Of a stretch of DNA of 64,000 bases, positions 17,974-26,197 are shown piece by piece. The DNA comes from JAAGZL01 sp050288625. Its GTDB lineage: Bacteria > Pseudomonadota > Gammaproteobacteria > Chromatiales > Chromatiaceae. Made by a program: the position numbers and the translations under genes. Every line of letters begins with the position of its first letter. Position 1 is the first letter of the stretch. Under the pieces are notes generated by a model. It had not been told where the DNA came from and made no database searches. It worked only from the letters and a program-made list of their open reading frames with translations. The stretch lies in contig JBNKEE010000022.1 in the NCBI GenBank assembly GCA_050288625.1, forward strand, positions 16,648 through 80,647, written 5' to 3'.

Positions 17974-18241
17974 ATCAAAGCAAACCCGAACGTTATGTTC
18001 GGGTTTTTCAGTTTACAGCATATAGGACGAGAACCTACGACATCAAAAAAACAGGTTCGACAGCCAAGTGAAACTTGGCTGAACGCCGCTTGCGGCGGCC
18101 CCGAAGGGGTGAGGGCCGTAGGCCCGAGTAGTCCTACAGGGCCCACCAATCAAAGCAAACCCGAACGTTATGTTCGGGTTCTTCAGTTTACAGCATATAG
18201 GACGAGAACCTACGACATCAAAAAAAACAGGTTCGACAGCC
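17956..18241. repeat. Direct duplication of tRNA 3' end plus terminator
   Basis: A unit of about 110 bp (17956-18065) that begins in the T arm of the tRNA, includes the CCA end and the terminator, and runs 90 bp beyond, is repeated at 18131-18241 with about two differences. The 65-bp spacer holds GC-rich inverted repeats (CGCCGCTTGCGGCG and GGCCCCGAAGGGG). No gene lies within. Confidence 0.88.
17982..18008 (+). terminator. Rho-independent terminator after tRNA-Ile2
   Basis: AACCCGAAC and GTTCGGGTT pair around a short GTTAT loop and are followed by a run of T. A duplicate of the same hairpin lies at 18157-18181. Confidence 0.85.
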
Positions 18242-18275
18242 TGGCCATCATATCAACTTGATAGGTAATGCAAAC

Positions 18276-18626
18276 TCAAGAATCTTTCTTCGCTCTCCTA
18301 ACCGCAGCCATATATGACCTATTCCCCCACTCATTCATCACCTCACCATCCTCTAACGCCTCTTCGGGGGCTTGATAATAAGACAGCTTTGTTAGTTTGC
18401 CTTTTCTGCTGTAGGTAAACGGCCCCAAGCCTTTTACGACGAAATCATTCTCATTTTCTTGATCTGCTTTCAGATAGAGCACGTTATCTGCAATAAGGGC
18501 AAACATCAGACCCTCAAGAAACACCCCATATCCGCCAAACATTCTTTTGAAATATACCGGTCCCATGGTTTGCATCATATCAACCACATATAAAACAAAC
18601 TCTTGCTCTTCTTTGCTAGTTGGCAT
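18276..18626 (-). CDS. TfoX/Sxy N-terminal domain protein
   Basis: The 116-residue protein has the TfoX N-terminal fold: VVDMMQTMGPVYFKRMFGGYGVFLEG, then FALIADNVLYLKAD and PFTYSRKGKLTKLSYYQAPEE. It lacks the C-terminal TfoX domain of the competence regulator Sxy, so a direct role in competence cannot be assumed. The length is normal for single-domain members. It is a stand-alone minus-strand gene downstream of a 323-bp gap. Confidence 0.85.
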   Translation of the reverse strand: MPTSKEEQEFVLYVVDMMQTMGPVYFKRMFGGYGVFLEGLMFALIADNVLYLKADQENENDFVVKGLGPFTYSRKGKLTKLSYYQAPEEALEDGEVMNEWGNRSYMAAVRRAKKDS

Positions 18627-18949
18627 TTATAAAGTATAAAAGGAATCGGATTTATTTTCCTACTGGGCAAGCATCTACTCCTGTCATCCTGATCTCAAAT
18701 CCAGAAAATAGGATTTTTCCTACAAACTATCCAGAGCTATCTGATACTCAACTAAAGACATAGGTACTACTATTTATATCAGAGCAAGCCAGCTGAAGGC
18801 GCCCAAAGGCAGATGGATCGAGACATGGCCCAGTGAAGGGCGGCAGGATGCACCGAAGGGACCAACACCGCACCGATGGTATCGGAGCGGTGTTTGCTTA
18901 TGCGCGGACAAAAAGGCCAAGGGCATATATTGAGCCCCGCCACTGACTT
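18627..18949. other. Intergenic region with an unexplained structured GC-rich segment
   Basis: No open frame of note. Roughly 18785-18915 is more GC-rich than its flanks and has strong self-complementarity, notably AACACCGC and GCGGTGTT (about 18864-18897) enclosing CCGAT/ATCGG, and GCCC/GGGC around AGTGAA. I could not match it to a known riboswitch or small RNA. It may be a decayed repeat or a structured RNA. Confidence 0.4.
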
Positions 18950-19417
18950 CTAGTTAATAAGCTCAGGCTGTTCTGGAGCTGTAGATGCCTTCTTAGGTAC
19001 GCTATTGGAGGTGTTGTTACGCTCTTCGGCCTCTTGGAGACCCATACCTGAGGTCTGACAGCTACCATCAAAGGTTACGCCTTCTTGAATAACCAGGATT
19101 GGAGCTGTGATATTCCCGCTTACTCTTGCTGGGGTATGCATCTCTAACTTGGTGCTAGCTGTGATGTTTCCATCAAGTTTCCCGATGATGACACATGATC
19201 CAACAATGATCTCACCCTCTACCTCTGCCTTCTCCCCTATAATAAGAGTACCACCGGAACGAATCTCTCCTTTAAACTTGCCATCAACTCTTGCCGTACC
19301 CTCAAACTTTAGCTTACCCTCAAATTCGCTTCCTTCCCCTAGAGTATATTTTGCATCACCCAAACCTCCACGAGATGCAGCCGCACTTGATGAATCAGTT
19401 TTTTTGCCGCCTATCAT
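18950..19417 (-). CDS. Bactofilin (polymer-forming cytoskeletal protein)
   Basis: Bactofilins form nucleotide-independent beta-helical filaments, usually membrane-associated, used in cell shape or protein localisation. The 155-residue protein has a short polar N-terminus, then a DUF583 core (about residues 25-125) of repeating short strands such as FEGTARVDGKFKGEIRSGG, IIGEKAEVEGEIIVGSCVIIG and MHTPARVSGNITAPILVIQEG. The C-terminal tail is polar and unstructured. Downstream of a HDOD gene on the same strand. Confidence 0.93.
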   Translation of the reverse strand: MIGGKKTDSSSAAASRGGLGDAKYTLGEGSEFEGKLKFEGTARVDGKFKGEIRSGGTLIIGEKAEVEGEIIVGSCVIIGKLDGNITASTKLEMHTPARVSGNITAPILVIQEGVTFDGSCQTSGMGLQEAEERNNTSNSVPKKASTAPEQPELIN

Positions 19418-19562
19418 CTTATTCTCCTTATAGTTAGGTTTTCTGTTGTGCTTTTCTTGGGACTATCAAGAAACCAACCATCATCCGTGGGTCTGATCTC
19501 CAATGACCATATTGCTATTGATATAACCATACTAATTAAGATGTTGCAAACTGCCAGGTGGG

Positions 19563-20462
19563 CTATGTAATGGCATCTTCGACGCCATCACCATCTGTAT
19601 CGTTGTGATCGTCGGTAATTCCTAAACGCATAAAGGACCCTATCTTATCTCGCTCCATATCTGCCAGAGGATGGCCAGAACCCTGGTACGAAAGGATATT
19701 CGCAACCTGCACTATATCCACATAGTCTGGGATTGAGTCCTGTGGTTCGCGCTCTATGTTCTCATGTTCTGCAGCCACTGCAACCAGGGCTGGATCAAAC
19801 TCCCAAAATTTCAGGATAGACTTCCCCATGCCGGTGTGTAGTTTGTGTATCAGGTGGTCGAGAAACCCCTCATATCCAACCAAAGCCTCGTGCTTACACA
19901 TCTTGATAAGCAGCGGAATCTTGCCTACATCGTGAACCAGACCAGCGACCAGAGCTACCTCCGGATCAAGTTCCGGCTGCAGTCGCGCCAAGGCCACAGA
20001 TTTTGATGCAACCTTGACAGAGTGCGTCCACAAATCCTCCATCCGCCTCTGAATATCTGATACGGAGGTACGAAAAACATCTTTCATACATACAGCGTAG
20101 ATTGCATGTTTAACCTTTTGAAACCCGATACATGTTATGGCTGGCTTTATTGAGGATATGGGATAGGCCATGGCATATAAAGGACTGTTGGCATATCTAA
20201 TAAGTCTTGCCGTAAGGGAAGTGTCTTTGGATATGACCTTGACTAGATCATCGGCTGAGCTATTTGCATCATTTAACACCATTAATGCCTCTACGGCGAT
20301 AGTAGGCATTGTAGGCAGGGTTATTCTGTTGTGCTTCAAATCATCCTTTAGCTCGTCTACGAAGTCATTGACCGAAAAATCCTCAGGCCGTTCGAACTTA
20401 TCATCTTCGGTAGGTGTAGTTACCTTGGTACCGTCAGAGATCGTGAAACTAGCTTTTCCCAT
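19563..20462 (-). CDS. HDOD domain signalling protein
   Basis: The 299-residue protein has an HDOD domain (about residues 45-245), with LPTMPTIAVEALMVLND, LIRYANSPLYA, and GLVHDVGKIPLLI, in which the HD pair of true phosphohydrolases is retained as HDVGK although the remaining metal ligands were not traced. HDOD proteins act in regulation of motility, polar signalling or stress. The C-terminus ends in DDHNDTDGDGVEDA, a calcium-loop-like acidic string similar to thrombospondin type 3 repeats; this is unusual at the end of a cytoplasmic HDOD protein. The hemerythrin gene ends 19 bp upstream on the same strand, so the two are probably cotranscribed. Confidence 0.88.
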   Translation of the reverse strand: MGKASFTISDGTKVTTPTEDDKFERPEDFSVNDFVDELKDDLKHNRITLPTMPTIAVEALMVLNDANSSADDLVKVISKDTSLTARLIRYANSPLYAMAYPISSIKPAITCIGFQKVKHAIYAVCMKDVFRTSVSDIQRRMEDLWTHSVKVASKSVALARLQPELDPEVALVAGLVHDVGKIPLLIKMCKHEALVGYEGFLDHLIHKLHTGMGKSILKFWEFDPALVAVAAEHENIEREPQDSIPDYVDIVQVANILSYQGSGHPLADMERDKIGSFMRLGITDDHNDTDGDGVEDAIT

Positions 20463-20481
20463 ATAAACCGCCTATAACCAT

Positions 20482-20868
20482 TTAGCTACCGGATGACCGC
20501 AAATAGGCGCCAATCTTTTTGTCTTCCTTCATAATGTGCTCCGTTATCCAGGTATACATAAACTGCTTAAAGGCGTAGAGGTCAGTCTTTCCATCATCAT
20601 AATCCTTCTTATACGATTCAAGGATCTTGGTAAGTTTATTATGCATTTGTTTATGTGCAGACATCGCTGGATATCCAATCTCTTCAAGATATTCCTCTTC
20701 ATCGGAGAAATGAGTTTCTGCATATACAATAGCCTCCTCCAGCGCCAACTCATCTCCAGGCGATTTATTTACGGGTATAGCACCAATCAACCCAACTAGC
20801 ATCTTATGTTGCAAATCGATTAGTTCATTTCCAATTAGAAGCGAATCATCCCACTCAATATTTTCCAT
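20482..20868 (-). CDS. Bacteriohemerythrin
   Basis: A single-domain 128-residue hemerythrin with a non-heme di-iron site for O2 binding. All seven ligands can be placed: H21, H53, E57, H72, H76, H111 and D116, matching the H...HxxxE...HxxxH...HxxxxD pattern. Such proteins deliver or sense oxygen in microaerobic bacteria. The next gene downstream encodes an HDOD protein 19 bp away, so an oxygen-linked signalling role is plausible but inferred. Confidence 0.94.
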   Translation of the reverse strand: MENIEWDDSLLIGNELIDLQHKMLVGLIGAIPVNKSPGDELALEEAIVYAETHFSDEEEYLEEIGYPAMSAHKQMHNKLTKILESYKKDYDDGKTDLYAFKQFMYTWITEHIMKEDKKIGAYLRSSGS

Positions 20869-20911
20869 GTCCTCAATGCCCCTAGTTAAAAATTAAACGC
20901 GCCAAATATTA

Positions 20912-21682
20912 TTATCCGTAGTACTTAATAAAATAGTAAACACTCAGGAATATGCCAACAGCTATCACCAGGCGCCTCAGCCATATATCCGGTAAAAGCC
21001 GCGCAAGCGGTACTCCCCAAAAACCACCCAGCACCGCCCCGGAAAAGGCAAACATAGTATGCGGCCAAGACACCAGACCAGAAACAGCCAGCACCAAAAC
21101 AGACACCGCAGTAACTATTGCCCCCAGGAGATTCTTCAAGGCATTATTTGCATGAATATCATGTACTCCCAGCATCAGCAGGCCACCCATCAGCATGATC
21201 CCCAAACCCGCACCGAAAAAACCGCCATAGACAGCAAACGAGAACTCAACTGCCCTGGTAAACAGGCCGGGAGATTCAATCGAAACACTTGTGCTATGCA
21301 CATCAATCCAGTTATTTACAGACTTGCCGAACATAAATAACAGAGTGGCAAATAGAATCAGAAATGGGATAAGCAAGGAAAATGCTCTATTGCCAAGATA
21401 CGCCAGCAACAGGGCCCCCGTGGCACCGCCCGACATGGCGATAATGATTGAGCCATGCATCCCATGCGAGAATCTACGCAACTCATTCCTATACCCAACT
21501 GCTGCCAGCGCATGGCCCGGCCAAACAGCTACGGCGTTTGATGCATTGGCTACAACTGGGGGTATTCCGGCACTAAGAAAAACAGGGAAAGTGAAAAAGG
21601 TGCCGCCGCCAGCTATGGCATTGCAAATCCCAGCCAGTATCCCGGACAAGAACAACAGCAGCATGGTCGAAGGTTCAGGCAT
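20912..21682 (-). CDS. TauE/SafE family exporter downstream of persulfide-type regulator
   Basis: The 256-residue permease has the two-half TauE/SafE architecture, with LAGICNAIAGGGTFFTFPVFL near the N-terminus and GGFFGAGLGIMLMGGLLML near residue 160, and about eight membrane segments. Members near BigR-type regulators are thought to remove sulfite formed from persulfide oxidation. Here the upstream same-strand gene encodes just such a regulator, 84 bp away, so sulfite export under control of sulfane sulfur is a reasonable inference. No persulfide dioxygenase or rhodanese gene is adjacent. Confidence 0.87.
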   Translation of the reverse strand: MPEPSTMLLLFLSGILAGICNAIAGGGTFFTFPVFLSAGIPPVVANASNAVAVWPGHALAAVGYRNELRRFSHGMHGSIIIAMSGGATGALLLAYLGNRAFSLLIPFLILFATLLFMFGKSVNNWIDVHSTSVSIESPGLFTRAVEFSFAVYGGFFGAGLGIMLMGGLLMLGVHDIHANNALKNLLGAIVTAVSVLVLAVSGLVSWPHTMFAFSGAVLGGFWGVPLARLLPDIWLRRLVIAVGIFLSVYYFIKYYG

Positions 21683-21771
21683 AAGTGGATTATTCTATCC
21701 GAGATAAGAATACCGAACATCCATCAGGTTAATAAACCTGACACAGGCATAGCGATTTTCCTGCGCTATGA

Positions 21772-22101
21772 TCAGCTATAGTGATTCTCAAGATTTGCGC
21801 GACATAGAACTGCACGCATCTGTCCGATTAGTTTACGTACTTCCTCGTTGCGCACGCTATAAAAAATCCTATTAGCCTCTCGTCGAGAAACGACTATATT
21901 TTTGTTTCGTAGCTGTTCCAAGTGTTGAGAAATATTACTCTGAGAAGTGCCTGCACGTTCAACAATCTCCCCTACGGAAAGCTCTTTATCACCCAGAGAG
22001 CACAAGATCTTCCACCGCAGCGGGTGTGCCATAGCTTTCAGCACATTCGCCGTTAGTGTTACGTCCTCTCCTGGAAGCTCAGGGGATTCAAAGTTTTGCA
22101 T
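21772..22101 (-). CDS. ArsR-family regulator of BigR/YgaV/SqrR persulfide-sensor type
   Basis: The 109-residue winged-helix protein aligns closely with E. coli YgaV: KAMAHPLRWKILCSLG, TSQSNISQHLEQLRNKN and ANRIFYSVRNEEV. It lacks the metal-binding ELCVCDL motif of arsenic sensors. It has only two cysteines, C34 in helix 2 and C100 near the C-terminus, 66 residues apart, the same spacing as the disulfide/tetrasulfide pair of BigR and SqrR. Those regulators release DNA when sulfane sulfur or oxidants link the two. The start ATG at 22101 is preferred to a TTG two codons upstream. The TauE gene follows. Confidence 0.85.
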   Translation of the reverse strand: MQNFESPELPGEDVTLTANVLKAMAHPLRWKILCSLGDKELSVGEIVERAGTSQSNISQHLEQLRNKNIVVSRREANRIFYSVRNEEVRKLIGQMRAVLCRANLENHYS

Positions 22102-22140
22102 GATCAAAAATCTCCGATTCTTAGTTCTTACTCAATTACC

Positions 22141-22491
22141 CTATTTCTGTCCTTCTCCAACACATTCGGTCATATCTCTAACTAAACACGTAATACCACA
22201 AACCCTATCTTGATCATCACACAGGGCAGAGCGAAAAAATTGAATTGGCACGCGCCTACCATCTTGCGCTACAAAACAAGCGTCTATCTGCTTCAGTGCC
22301 CCGGCCATTATCAACGCCTCCAACCAAGTCCCGAAAAATGCCTCAGCCTGTTCCGCATCTTCCTCTTCGAAGACATCACCAATCCTCATTCCAATAAGTG
22401 CATCAGCATCTTGCCCCAGCATGCGGCAGGCCGCAGGGCTAACAGATGTTATAAACCCCTTTAGATCTAAAGTGATTACCGCTTCGCTCAT
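22141..22491 (-). CDS. Single PAS-domain protein
   Basis: The 116-residue protein is almost entirely one PAS domain: VITLDLKGFITSVSPAACRMLGQ, a central LIGMRIGDVF, then VPIQFFRSALCDDQDRVCGI, ending after LVRDMTE where an output domain would normally begin. It is therefore a free-standing sensor or partner subunit, or a truncated receptor. It lies 39 bp upstream of the persulfide-type regulator on the same strand and may be cotranscribed with it. The ligand cannot be judged. Confidence 0.82.
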   Translation of the reverse strand: MSEAVITLDLKGFITSVSPAACRMLGQDADALIGMRIGDVFEEEDAEQAEAFFGTWLEALIMAGALKQIDACFVAQDGRRVPIQFFRSALCDDQDRVCGITCLVRDMTECVGEGQK

Positions 22492-22622
22492 GCGCTGACA
22501 GATGTTCTCCCGGCGTTATTATCGATTGCCAATCACACCGTACACTTGGCTCGATTCATGTCAACAGCCTTGTTTGATTCACGTCCCATTTCAGCAACGC
22601 TGAAACCAGATCCCTTGCGGTA

Positions 22623-23564
22623 TTATTTATCCTTGCCGCCGCCCCCTTGCTCGCCCCCTGCATCATCAAACTCATCGTCCATCTCATCGTCACTCTGTGT
22701 GGTGTACCGACCTTCAGCATAGATCTCATCACCTTCCAGTGATAGCACATCATCTTCCTCTGTCTCTCCTGCCTCAGCCCCAGCCGTCATAGACTCGTCA
22801 CCACACCCCTCATCCCCATCCTGTTTTCCCACCATAGCACGCGAGAAGAATACACCCAATTCGAACAGCACCAGCATGGGAAGAGCAAGCAAAGTCTGGG
22901 AGATCACATCTGGAGGTGTAAGCAGCATACCGACACAAAATGCCCCCACAATGATGTATGGCCGCTTCTCCACCAAACTGTCCGGTGTTGTTATACCCAT
23001 TGAGACTAGGATGATGATAGCTACAGGCACTTCAAACGCCATGCCAAAGGCAAAAAACAGGGTCAACACGAAATCGAGATACTTGCCGATATCAGTGGCT
23101 ACAGTTATCCCTTCGGGAGCAGCTGCAGTGAGAAACCCAAAGATTAGAGGGAACACCACATAGTAGGCAAACAACATGCCCGCATAGAAGAGTATGGTGC
23201 TGGACACCACCAGCGGCATGACCATCCGCTTTTCATGTCGATACAAGCCGGGCGCAATGAACGCCCATAGCTGATATAGGGTGTAAGGCATGGAGAGGAA
23301 AATGGCTGCCACCAGAGCCAATTTAAATGGGGTCAAAAATGGTGATGCCACCTCCGTGGCGATCATGCTGGTCCCATCCGGCAGATGCGCCATCAGCGGC
23401 TTTGCCACCATTATATAAATATCGTTAGCGTACCAATACAGGCAGAAAAAGATAAGAAACACCACAGCCACCACCCGAATCAGGCGGTCCCGCAGCTCCA
23501 CCAGATGTGAGACAAAAGGCAGTTCCTTTAGCTTTTCATTCTTCTTATCTCTATCTTCTGTCAT
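22623..23564 (-). CDS. tatC: Sec-independent protein translocase TatC
   Basis: TatC is the receptor for twin-arginine signal peptides. The N-terminal 245 residues have six membrane spans and the family motifs FVSHLVELRDRLIR and FLTAAAPEGI. After the last span there is a tail of about 65 residues that is highly acidic and glycine-rich (GETEEDD, SDDEMDDEFDD, GGEQGGGGKDK), much longer than in E. coli TatC. It is the last gene of tatABC, 15 bp from tatB. Confidence 0.95.
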   Translation of the reverse strand: MTEDRDKKNEKLKELPFVSHLVELRDRLIRVVAVVFLIFFCLYWYANDIYIMVAKPLMAHLPDGTSMIATEVASPFLTPFKLALVAAIFLSMPYTLYQLWAFIAPGLYRHEKRMVMPLVVSSTILFYAGMLFAYYVVFPLIFGFLTAAAPEGITVATDIGKYLDFVLTLFFAFGMAFEVPVAIIILVSMGITTPDSLVEKRPYIIVGAFCVGMLLTPPDVISQTLLALPMLVLFELGVFFSRAMVGKQDGDEGCGDESMTAGAEAGETEEDDVLSLEGDEIYAEGRYTTQSDDEMDDEFDDAGGEQGGGGKDK

Positions 23565-23579
23565 GCTATCAGGAGGAAG

Positions 23580-23906
23580 TTATTTTGATGATTCACCAGC
23601 GTCAGAATCCTCCAGGTCTTTAACCGCATCCTGGATTTTCATTTTCGATTGGTTCAGGGCATCGTCGGTCTCTTCAATGATCTCTTCCAGAGGGTTTATC
23701 AGTTTTTTCTGCTCCTCGACGATACGTTTTAGTTCGTCGGCCTGCATCTCACGATCAATCTCGGCCTTAATGGAACGTATCATAGATCGCCCCTTGCCCA
23801 ACCACTTTCCTGCGGTATAGGCCAACTCAGGCAGACGCTCAGGCCCCACCACCAGCAGCGCGACCAGGCCGATGATCATTAATTCCCAGAAACCTATATC
23901 GAACAT
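23580..23906 (-). CDS. tatB: Sec-independent protein translocase TatB
   Basis: The 108-residue protein starts with the TatA/B membrane helix containing FDIGFWELMIIGLVALLVVGPERLP, including the Glu and PxRLP features that separate TatB from TatA, followed by an amphipathic helix and a coiled, charged tail. TatB forms the TatBC receptor complex. It lies between tatA (47 bp) and tatC (15 bp). Confidence 0.94.
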   Translation of the reverse strand: MFDIGFWELMIIGLVALLVVGPERLPELAYTAGKWLGKGRSMIRSIKAEIDREMQADELKRIVEEQKKLINPLEEIIEETDDALNQSKMKIQDAVKDLEDSDAGESSK

Positions 23907-23953
23907 GGAGTAGCAAAAGATCCGATTATAAAAGACTGCCCGATAATACGGGT

Positions 23954-24223
23954 TTAGGCTTTGTCTTTATCTTCGTTAGCACCGGAGACTTGCTTCTCAG
24001 TAACCTCCCCTTCGATCACGCTCTCTGAATCTTCCTGCTCCAGCTTGGCATTTGCGGCCTCTTTTTCGCTATCAGACATAGCACCTTTAAATCCCTTGAC
24101 CGCATTACCCAGATCGGCACCGATATTCTTTAAACGCTTGGTGCCAAACAGCAACAACACGATTACCAGGATGATCAACAACTGCCAGACACCTATTCCA
24201 CCAAAACCCATTGTCATCTCCAC
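23954..24223 (-). CDS. tatA: Sec-independent protein translocase TatA
   Basis: The 89-residue protein begins with a membrane helix (GIGVWQLLIILVIVLLLFGTKRL) followed by the FGTKRLKN and GADLGNAVKGFKGAM amphipathic helix that defines TatA, and a short charged tail. TatA oligomers form the translocation site. A shorter start at MGFGGIG three codons in is possible. The gene follows hisE with a gap of about 120 bp. Confidence 0.94.
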   Translation of the reverse strand: MEMTMGFGGIGVWQLLIILVIVLLLFGTKRLKNIGADLGNAVKGFKGAMSDSEKEAANAKLEQEDSESVIEGEVTEKQVSGANEDKDKA

Positions 24224-24344
24224 TCTTTAGAACATGGCCCGGATAAACTTATGCACCAGAACCTTTAATCTACGACCTTCTCAGGCCACCTAAATTCAAT
24301 ATTTTGATCGATAATAACCGAAAATCAGCCTTGGCGCAGAAATT

Positions 24345-24668
24345 CTATTCGGATTCGCGTCGGCTCTTCTTCTCGTCCAGGCCAGAAAGTCCAAAACGCC
24401 GATCTAGCTCCTGCAGCACTGCATCTGCGTTCAGTCCCTCGTTGGCCAACAACACCAGAGTATGAAACCAGAGATCAGCCACCTCGTACACTATCTTATC
24501 CTTATCTCCATCTTTTGCCGCCATTACCGTCTCTGTAGCCTCTTCACCGATCTTCTTCAATATGGCATCCAGGCCATTATGGTACAGGCTGGAAACATAG
24601 GAAGAATCAGGGTCGGCCACCTTACGCTGTTCCAGAATCTCGGTAAGTTTTAAAATTATCTCGCTCAT
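24345..24668 (-). CDS. hisE: Phosphoribosyl-ATP pyrophosphatase
   Basis: HisE hydrolyses phosphoribosyl-ATP to phosphoribosyl-AMP in histidine synthesis. The 107-residue MazG-like protein shows SSYVSSLYHNGLDAILKKIGEEATETVMAAKDGD with the metal-binding ExxE and the EVADLWFHTLVLLANEGL segment. It is a stand-alone HisE. HisI (cyclohydrolase), often fused or adjacent, is not present between hisF and hisE, which are 7 bp apart. Confidence 0.94.
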   Translation of the reverse strand: MSEIILKLTEILEQRKVADPDSSYVSSLYHNGLDAILKKIGEEATETVMAAKDGDKDKIVYEVADLWFHTLVLLANEGLNADAVLQELDRRFGLSGLDEKKSRRESE

Positions 24669-24675
24669 AACTGTA

Positions 24676-25446
24676 TCAAAGCCTCACCTCAATCCCGCGC
24701 TCAGCCATATACTGCTTGGCTTCGCCCACGGTGTGCTCGGCAAAATGGAAGATGCTGGCAGCCAGTACCGCGTCGGCTCCGCCTTTATCCACGCCATCCA
24801 CCAGATGTTGCAGATTGCCCACCCCACCAGAAGCGATAACAGGTATGGGCACAGCATCACTGATGGCTCGGGTGAGATCCAGATCAAATCCAATCTTGGT
24901 GCCATCCCGATCCATACTTGTAAGCAGGATCTCTCCTGCCCCGTACTCCACCATCTTGCGCGCCCAATCGATAGCGTCTAGACCTGTAGGCTTGCGCCCA
25001 CCGTGGGTAAAGATCTCCCATTTTTGCGGTTCGCCCTCACCACTAACTTTTTTGGCATCAATGGCCACCACGATACATTGGGAGCCGAAGCGGGTAGTGG
25101 CCTCTTTGACAAACTCAGGATTAAACACAGCAGCAGTGTTAATACCAACCTTATCTGCCCCCGCGTTCAGCATGCGCCTTATATCGTCACAGGTGCGTAT
25201 ACCCCCACCCACGGTCAGCGGGATAAATACCTGGCTCGCCACCTGTTCCACCACATGCACAATGGTGTCTCTATCGTCCGAACTTGCGGTTATGTCCAGA
25301 AAAGTAATCTCATCCGCACCCTCTTCGTTGTAGCGGTGCGCCACCTCCACCGGATCACCGGCATCGCGGATATCCACAAACTTGACCCCCTTAACCACCC
25401 GACCGGCGTCGACATCAAGACAGGGTATGATTCTTTTCGCTAACAT
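24676..25446 (-). CDS. hisF: Imidazole glycerol phosphate synthase cyclase subunit
   Basis: HisF forms IGP and AICAR from PRFAR with ammonia from HisH. The 256-residue TIM barrel begins MLAKRIIPCLDVDAGRVVKGVKF, including the catalytic Asp, and has AIDAKKVSGEGE with the second Asp and the phosphate loops VGGGIRTCDD and ASGGVGNLQ. It is 3 bp from hisA and 7 bp from hisE on the same strand. Confidence 0.96.
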   Translation of the reverse strand: MLAKRIIPCLDVDAGRVVKGVKFVDIRDAGDPVEVAHRYNEEGADEITFLDITASSDDRDTIVHVVEQVASQVFIPLTVGGGIRTCDDIRRMLNAGADKVGINTAAVFNPEFVKEATTRFGSQCIVVAIDAKKVSGEGEPQKWEIFTHGGRKPTGLDAIDWARKMVEYGAGEILLTSMDRDGTKIGFDLDLTRAISDAVPIPVIASGGVGNLQHLVDGVDKGGADAVLAASIFHFAEHTVGEAKQYMAERGIEVRL

Positions 25447-25449
25447 TTG

Positions 25450-26187
25450 TTATCCTGTGAGTTCATCCGCCAATTTCTGGCCCTCGGCGAAGTCCAGAGT
25501 TCCTTCATATATGGCACGGCCGGTGATTGCACCCATTATGTTGTCTGTGTCCGCCTGACACAGGGACTGGATATCGTTGATATCGGTAATCCCACCGGAG
25601 GCTATCACCGGTATGGTTATGGCGTTGGCCAGAGTCGCGGTGGCTTCCACATTGGGCCCGCTCAACATGCCGTCGCGTCCAATATCTGTATATACGATGG
25701 CCGACACCCCGTCGTCTTCAAATCTTTTGGCCAGATCGGTTACGTTATATTCTGTAATAGTGGCCCAGCCATCAATGGCCACCATGCCATCTTTGGCATC
25801 CAACCCCACGATGATGTGACCGGGAAACTCCTTACAGGCACGCCCGACAAAATCAGGTTCATTCACTGCCTGAGTACCTATGATGGCGAAATCCACCCCG
25901 GCCTGGAGATAGACCTCAATAGTCTTTTCATCTCGAATGCCGCCACCCACCTGAATGGGCAGGTCAGGATAGGCCGCACCTATCTCACGAATGACACTTC
26001 CGTTTACCGGCTCCCCGGCGAACGCACCGTTCAGATCCACCAGATGCAAACGGCGACCACCGGCATCCACCCAACGCTTGGCCACATCCACCGGATCATC
26101 GGAGAAGACGGTCTCATCATCCATGCGCCCCTGACGCAGCCTTACACAGCGCCCATCCTTCAGATCAATAGCAGGTATCAATAACAC
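25450..26187 (-). CDS. hisA: ProFAR isomerase
   Basis: HisA converts ProFAR to PRFAR. The 245-residue TIM barrel starts MLLIPAIDLKDGRCVRLRQG with the catalytic Asp and has VGGGIRDEKTIE and VYTDIGRDGMLSGPN with the second Asp, as in the family. It lies between hisH (10 bp) and hisF (3 bp). Confidence 0.96.
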   Translation of the reverse strand: MLLIPAIDLKDGRCVRLRQGRMDDETVFSDDPVDVAKRWVDAGGRRLHLVDLNGAFAGEPVNGSVIREIGAAYPDLPIQVGGGIRDEKTIEVYLQAGVDFAIIGTQAVNEPDFVGRACKEFPGHIIVGLDAKDGMVAIDGWATITEYNVTDLAKRFEDDGVSAIVYTDIGRDGMLSGPNVEATATLANAITIPVIASGGITDINDIQSLCQADTDNIMGAITGRAIYEGTLDFAEGQKLADELTG

Positions 26188-26197
26188 GTTATAACCC

